DNA from: 79-D21 sp022839995
GTDB taxonomy: Bacteria > Synergistota > Synergistia > Synergistales > 79-D21
Reading direction: 5' to 3'
NCBI GenBank assembly: GCA_022839995.1
Contig: JALHIN010000050.1
Coordinates: forward strand, 1 to 6,691
DNA: 6,691 bases
The translations under genes and the position numbers were made by a program. The notes under the pieces are model-generated. The model was given only the letters and a program-made list of their open reading frames with translations, made no database searches and was not told the origin of the DNA. Shown piece after piece: positions 5,332-6,691 of the stretch (positions within the stretch are counted from its first letter, which is position 1; the number at the start of each line of letters is the position of its first letter).

Positions 5332-6515
5332 AAAAAGCGCTGGAGAACATTCGGGTTCTCGATTTCACGAGAGTCCTAGCTGGACCGTTTTGCACCATGA
5401 TGCTGGCCGACCTAGGAGCTGAAGTGATCAAGGTCGAGCGACCGCTGGAAGGAGACGACGCAAGGTCTTTCGGCCCCTTTATTGGCAAGGAAAGTGCCTA
5501 TTTCATGAGCATCAACCGGAACAAGAAAAGCATTTGCCTGAACCTGAAAAACAGGGACGCCGTCGGGATCGTCAAGCAGTTGATCCCCAAGGTCGACGTG
5601 GTGGTAGAGAATTTCCGACCGGGTGTCATGGACAAGCTAGGACTTGGATACCGGGACCTTCGAGATCTGAATCCTCGACTTATCTACGCCACGTCCAGCG
5701 GATTCGGATCGACCGGCCCCTATTCCCAGCTCCCGGCGTATGACCTGATTTTGCAGGGGATGGGCGGGATCATGAGCATCACGGGTGAAGATGCCGACCA
5801 TCCAATCAAAGTCGGCAGTTCGATCGCCGACATTTTCGCCGGGGTCTTCTGCGCGATCGGGATTCTTGCCGCGTTGAACCACCGGGAGAAAACCGGTGAA
5901 GGGCAAATGGTCGATGTGTCCATGCTGGACTGCCAGGTCGCTATCCTCGAAAACGCGATTTCCCGCTATTTCGTCACGGGTGAGAATCCGGTCCCGATTG
6001 GGAACCGGCATCCGAGCATCGCTCCTTTCGCCACCCTTCACACGGCCTCGGGATTCCTGAATATCGCCGTGGGGAATGACTCTCTTTGGGAGAAGTTCTG
6101 CCAACTGATCGGAAAACCAGAACTGGTCAAGGATACTCGTTTTGTGGACAACGACAGCAGGAACAGGAACTGGGAAAGCCTGAAGCCGATCCTGGAAGAC
6201 ATCCTGAGGAAGGATACGAAAGAAAACTGGATCGAAAAGCTCCAGGCGTCGGGTGTCCCTTGTGGTCCGATCAACACGATCGAGGATGTCGTAAGGGATC
6301 CCCAAGTGCTGCACCGGGAGATGATCGTTGAGGTGGAACACCCGGTTGCCGGGAAGCTGAAGATGCCGGGATGCCCGATCAAGCTTTCGGGAACTCCGGC
6401 AGCGGTCGAAAAACCGTCTCCAATCCTTGGTCAGCACCAGGAAGAAATCCTCCTGGATTTTCTTGGATTGGATCAAAAGGAGTTTGAACGGCTGAAGAAT
6501 TCCGGGGCTTTTTAA
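5328..6515 (+). CDS. Class III (CaiB/BaiF family) CoA-transferase
   Basis: A family III CoA-transferase, a cytoplasmic enzyme that moves CoA from a donor such as succinyl-CoA or acetyl-CoA to an organic acid through an aspartyl-CoA thioester; members act as interlocked dimers. The 395 residues match the family length. Recognisable features are the N-terminal LDFTRVLAGPF (11-21), ADLGAEVIKVERP (27-39), NLKNRDAV (72-79), ENFRPGVMDKLGLGY (94-108), LIYATSSGFGSTGPY (118-132), and the catalytic aspartate predicted at Asp168 in SSIADIFAG, by analogy with formyl-CoA transferase Asp169. TGEGQMVDVSMLD (189-201) follows. GGAGGAGG (5316-5323) supports the start. It is separated from the hydrolases by a terminator and followed after 38 bp by a carboxyltransferase gene, so it probably activates the acid that the biotin enzyme then uses. 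Which acid is not readable: formyl-, succinyl-, citramalate- and carnitine-type enzymes all look alike at this level. Confidence 0.93.
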   Translation: MKKALENIRVLDFTRVLAGPFCTMMLADLGAEVIKVERPLEGDDARSFGPFIGKESAYFMSINRNKKSICLNLKNRDAVGIVKQLIPKVDVVVENFRPGVMDKLGLGYRDLRDLNPRLIYATSSGFGSTGPYSQLPAYDLILQGMGGIMSITGEDADHPIKVGSSIADIFAGVFCAIGILAALNHREKTGEGQMVDVSMLDCQVAILENAISRYFVTGENPVPIGNRHPSIAPFATLHTASGFLNIAVGNDSLWEKFCQLIGKPELVKDTRFVDNDSRNRNWESLKPILEDILRKDTKENWIEKLQASGVPCGPINTIEDVVRDPQVLHREMIVEVEHPVAGKLKMPGCPIKLSGTPAAVEKPSPILGQHQEEILLDFLGLDQKEFERLKNSGAF

Positions 6516-6553
6516 ACGCAACGCTATCGCGAAAGCGCGGGAGGAATGGTGAA

Positions 6554-6691
6554 ATGTCGGAGAAGAGCATGGCGGAATACTGCGAGGACCTTCTGAAGCG
6601 CCGGGAGAAGGCCCGGGAGGGAGGGGGTCCGAAAGCGGTAGCGAAGCAGCACGAGAAGGGGAAGCTGACGGCCCGGGAGCGGATTGACCTC
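6554..6691 (+). CDS. Acyl-CoA carboxylase/decarboxylase carboxyltransferase subunit, N-terminal part
   Basis: The first 46 codons of a gene cut by the window end. The peptide has a charged helix (EDLLKRREKAREGGG, 11-25) followed by KQHEKGKLTARERIDL (31-46), the characteristic N-terminus of the biotin-dependent carboxyltransferase family: propionyl-/acetyl-CoA carboxylase beta chain and the alpha subunit of methylmalonyl-CoA or glutaconyl-CoA decarboxylase. These subunits transfer CO2 between biotin and an acyl-CoA. GGAGGAA (6540-6546) gives a good ribosome site 7 bases before the ATG; an in-frame ATG at 6569 is a less likely start. It is close behind the CoA-transferase and presumably co-transcribed. 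Whether it belongs to an ATP-driven carboxylase or a Na+-pumping decarboxylase depends on genes beyond the window. Confidence 0.85.
   Translation, partial: MSEKSMAEYCEDLLKRREKAREGGGPKAVAKQHEKGKLTARERIDL

Noticed and set aside
5637..6521. 294-codon open frame on the minus strand
   Set aside because: It is antisense to the clearly recognised CoA-transferase, shows arginine-rich, domain-free sequence, and is explained by codon bias of the + strand gene.
6522..6537. Small hairpin CGCT/AGCG before the carboxyltransferase gene
   Set aside because: Only four pairs with an eight-base loop; too weak to call a terminator or regulatory element.

Overview
This window reads as a compact catabolic locus of a bacterium. 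All convincing genes lie on the + strand, are closely packed, and are preceded by strong Shine-Dalgarno sequences (GGAGG-type). Base composition looks moderately GC-rich by eye. The gene set (Na+/solute symporter, C-N hydrolases, metallo-amidohydrolase, class III CoA-transferase, biotin-enzyme carboxyltransferase) would suit an amino-acid- or amide-fermenting anaerobe, for example a Synergistota, Firmicutes or delta-proteobacterial lineage. The sequence alone does not settle the taxon. I see no rRNA, tRNA, CRISPR array, insertion sequence, integrase or attachment site.

Layout: 1-269 is a leader/intergenic region with a perfect TATAAT hexamer and small dyads. A likely first transcription unit follows: an SSS-family sodium:solute symporter (270-1871), a nitrilase-superfamily C-N hydrolase (1962-2855), an M20-family metallo-amidohydrolase (2929-4134) and a second, paralogous C-N hydrolase (4163-5074). 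A terminator-like hairpin with a T-rich tail (5127-5177) closes it. Two long perfect hairpins without T-tracts sit in the first two intergenic gaps, each beginning 18-19 nt after a stop codon.

A second unit starts after a 253-bp gap. A 14-codon leader ORF overlaps the start of a CaiB/BaiF class III CoA-transferase (5328-6515). This is followed by the beginning of an acyl-CoA carboxylase/decarboxylase carboxyltransferase (6554 to the window end, truncated by the window).

Working model (inference): the symporter imports an amide-, ureido- or N-acyl-type compound using Na+. The two nitrilase-superfamily enzymes and the M20 enzyme hydrolyse C-N bonds in it, releasing a carboxylate and ammonia or an amine. 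The CoA-transferase activates the acid, and the carboxyltransferase-containing biotin enzyme carboxylates or decarboxylates the CoA ester. The actual substrate cannot be read from the sequence. The paired nitrilase paralogues around an M20 hydrolase, next to CoA-ester genes, are the most unusual point of the window.
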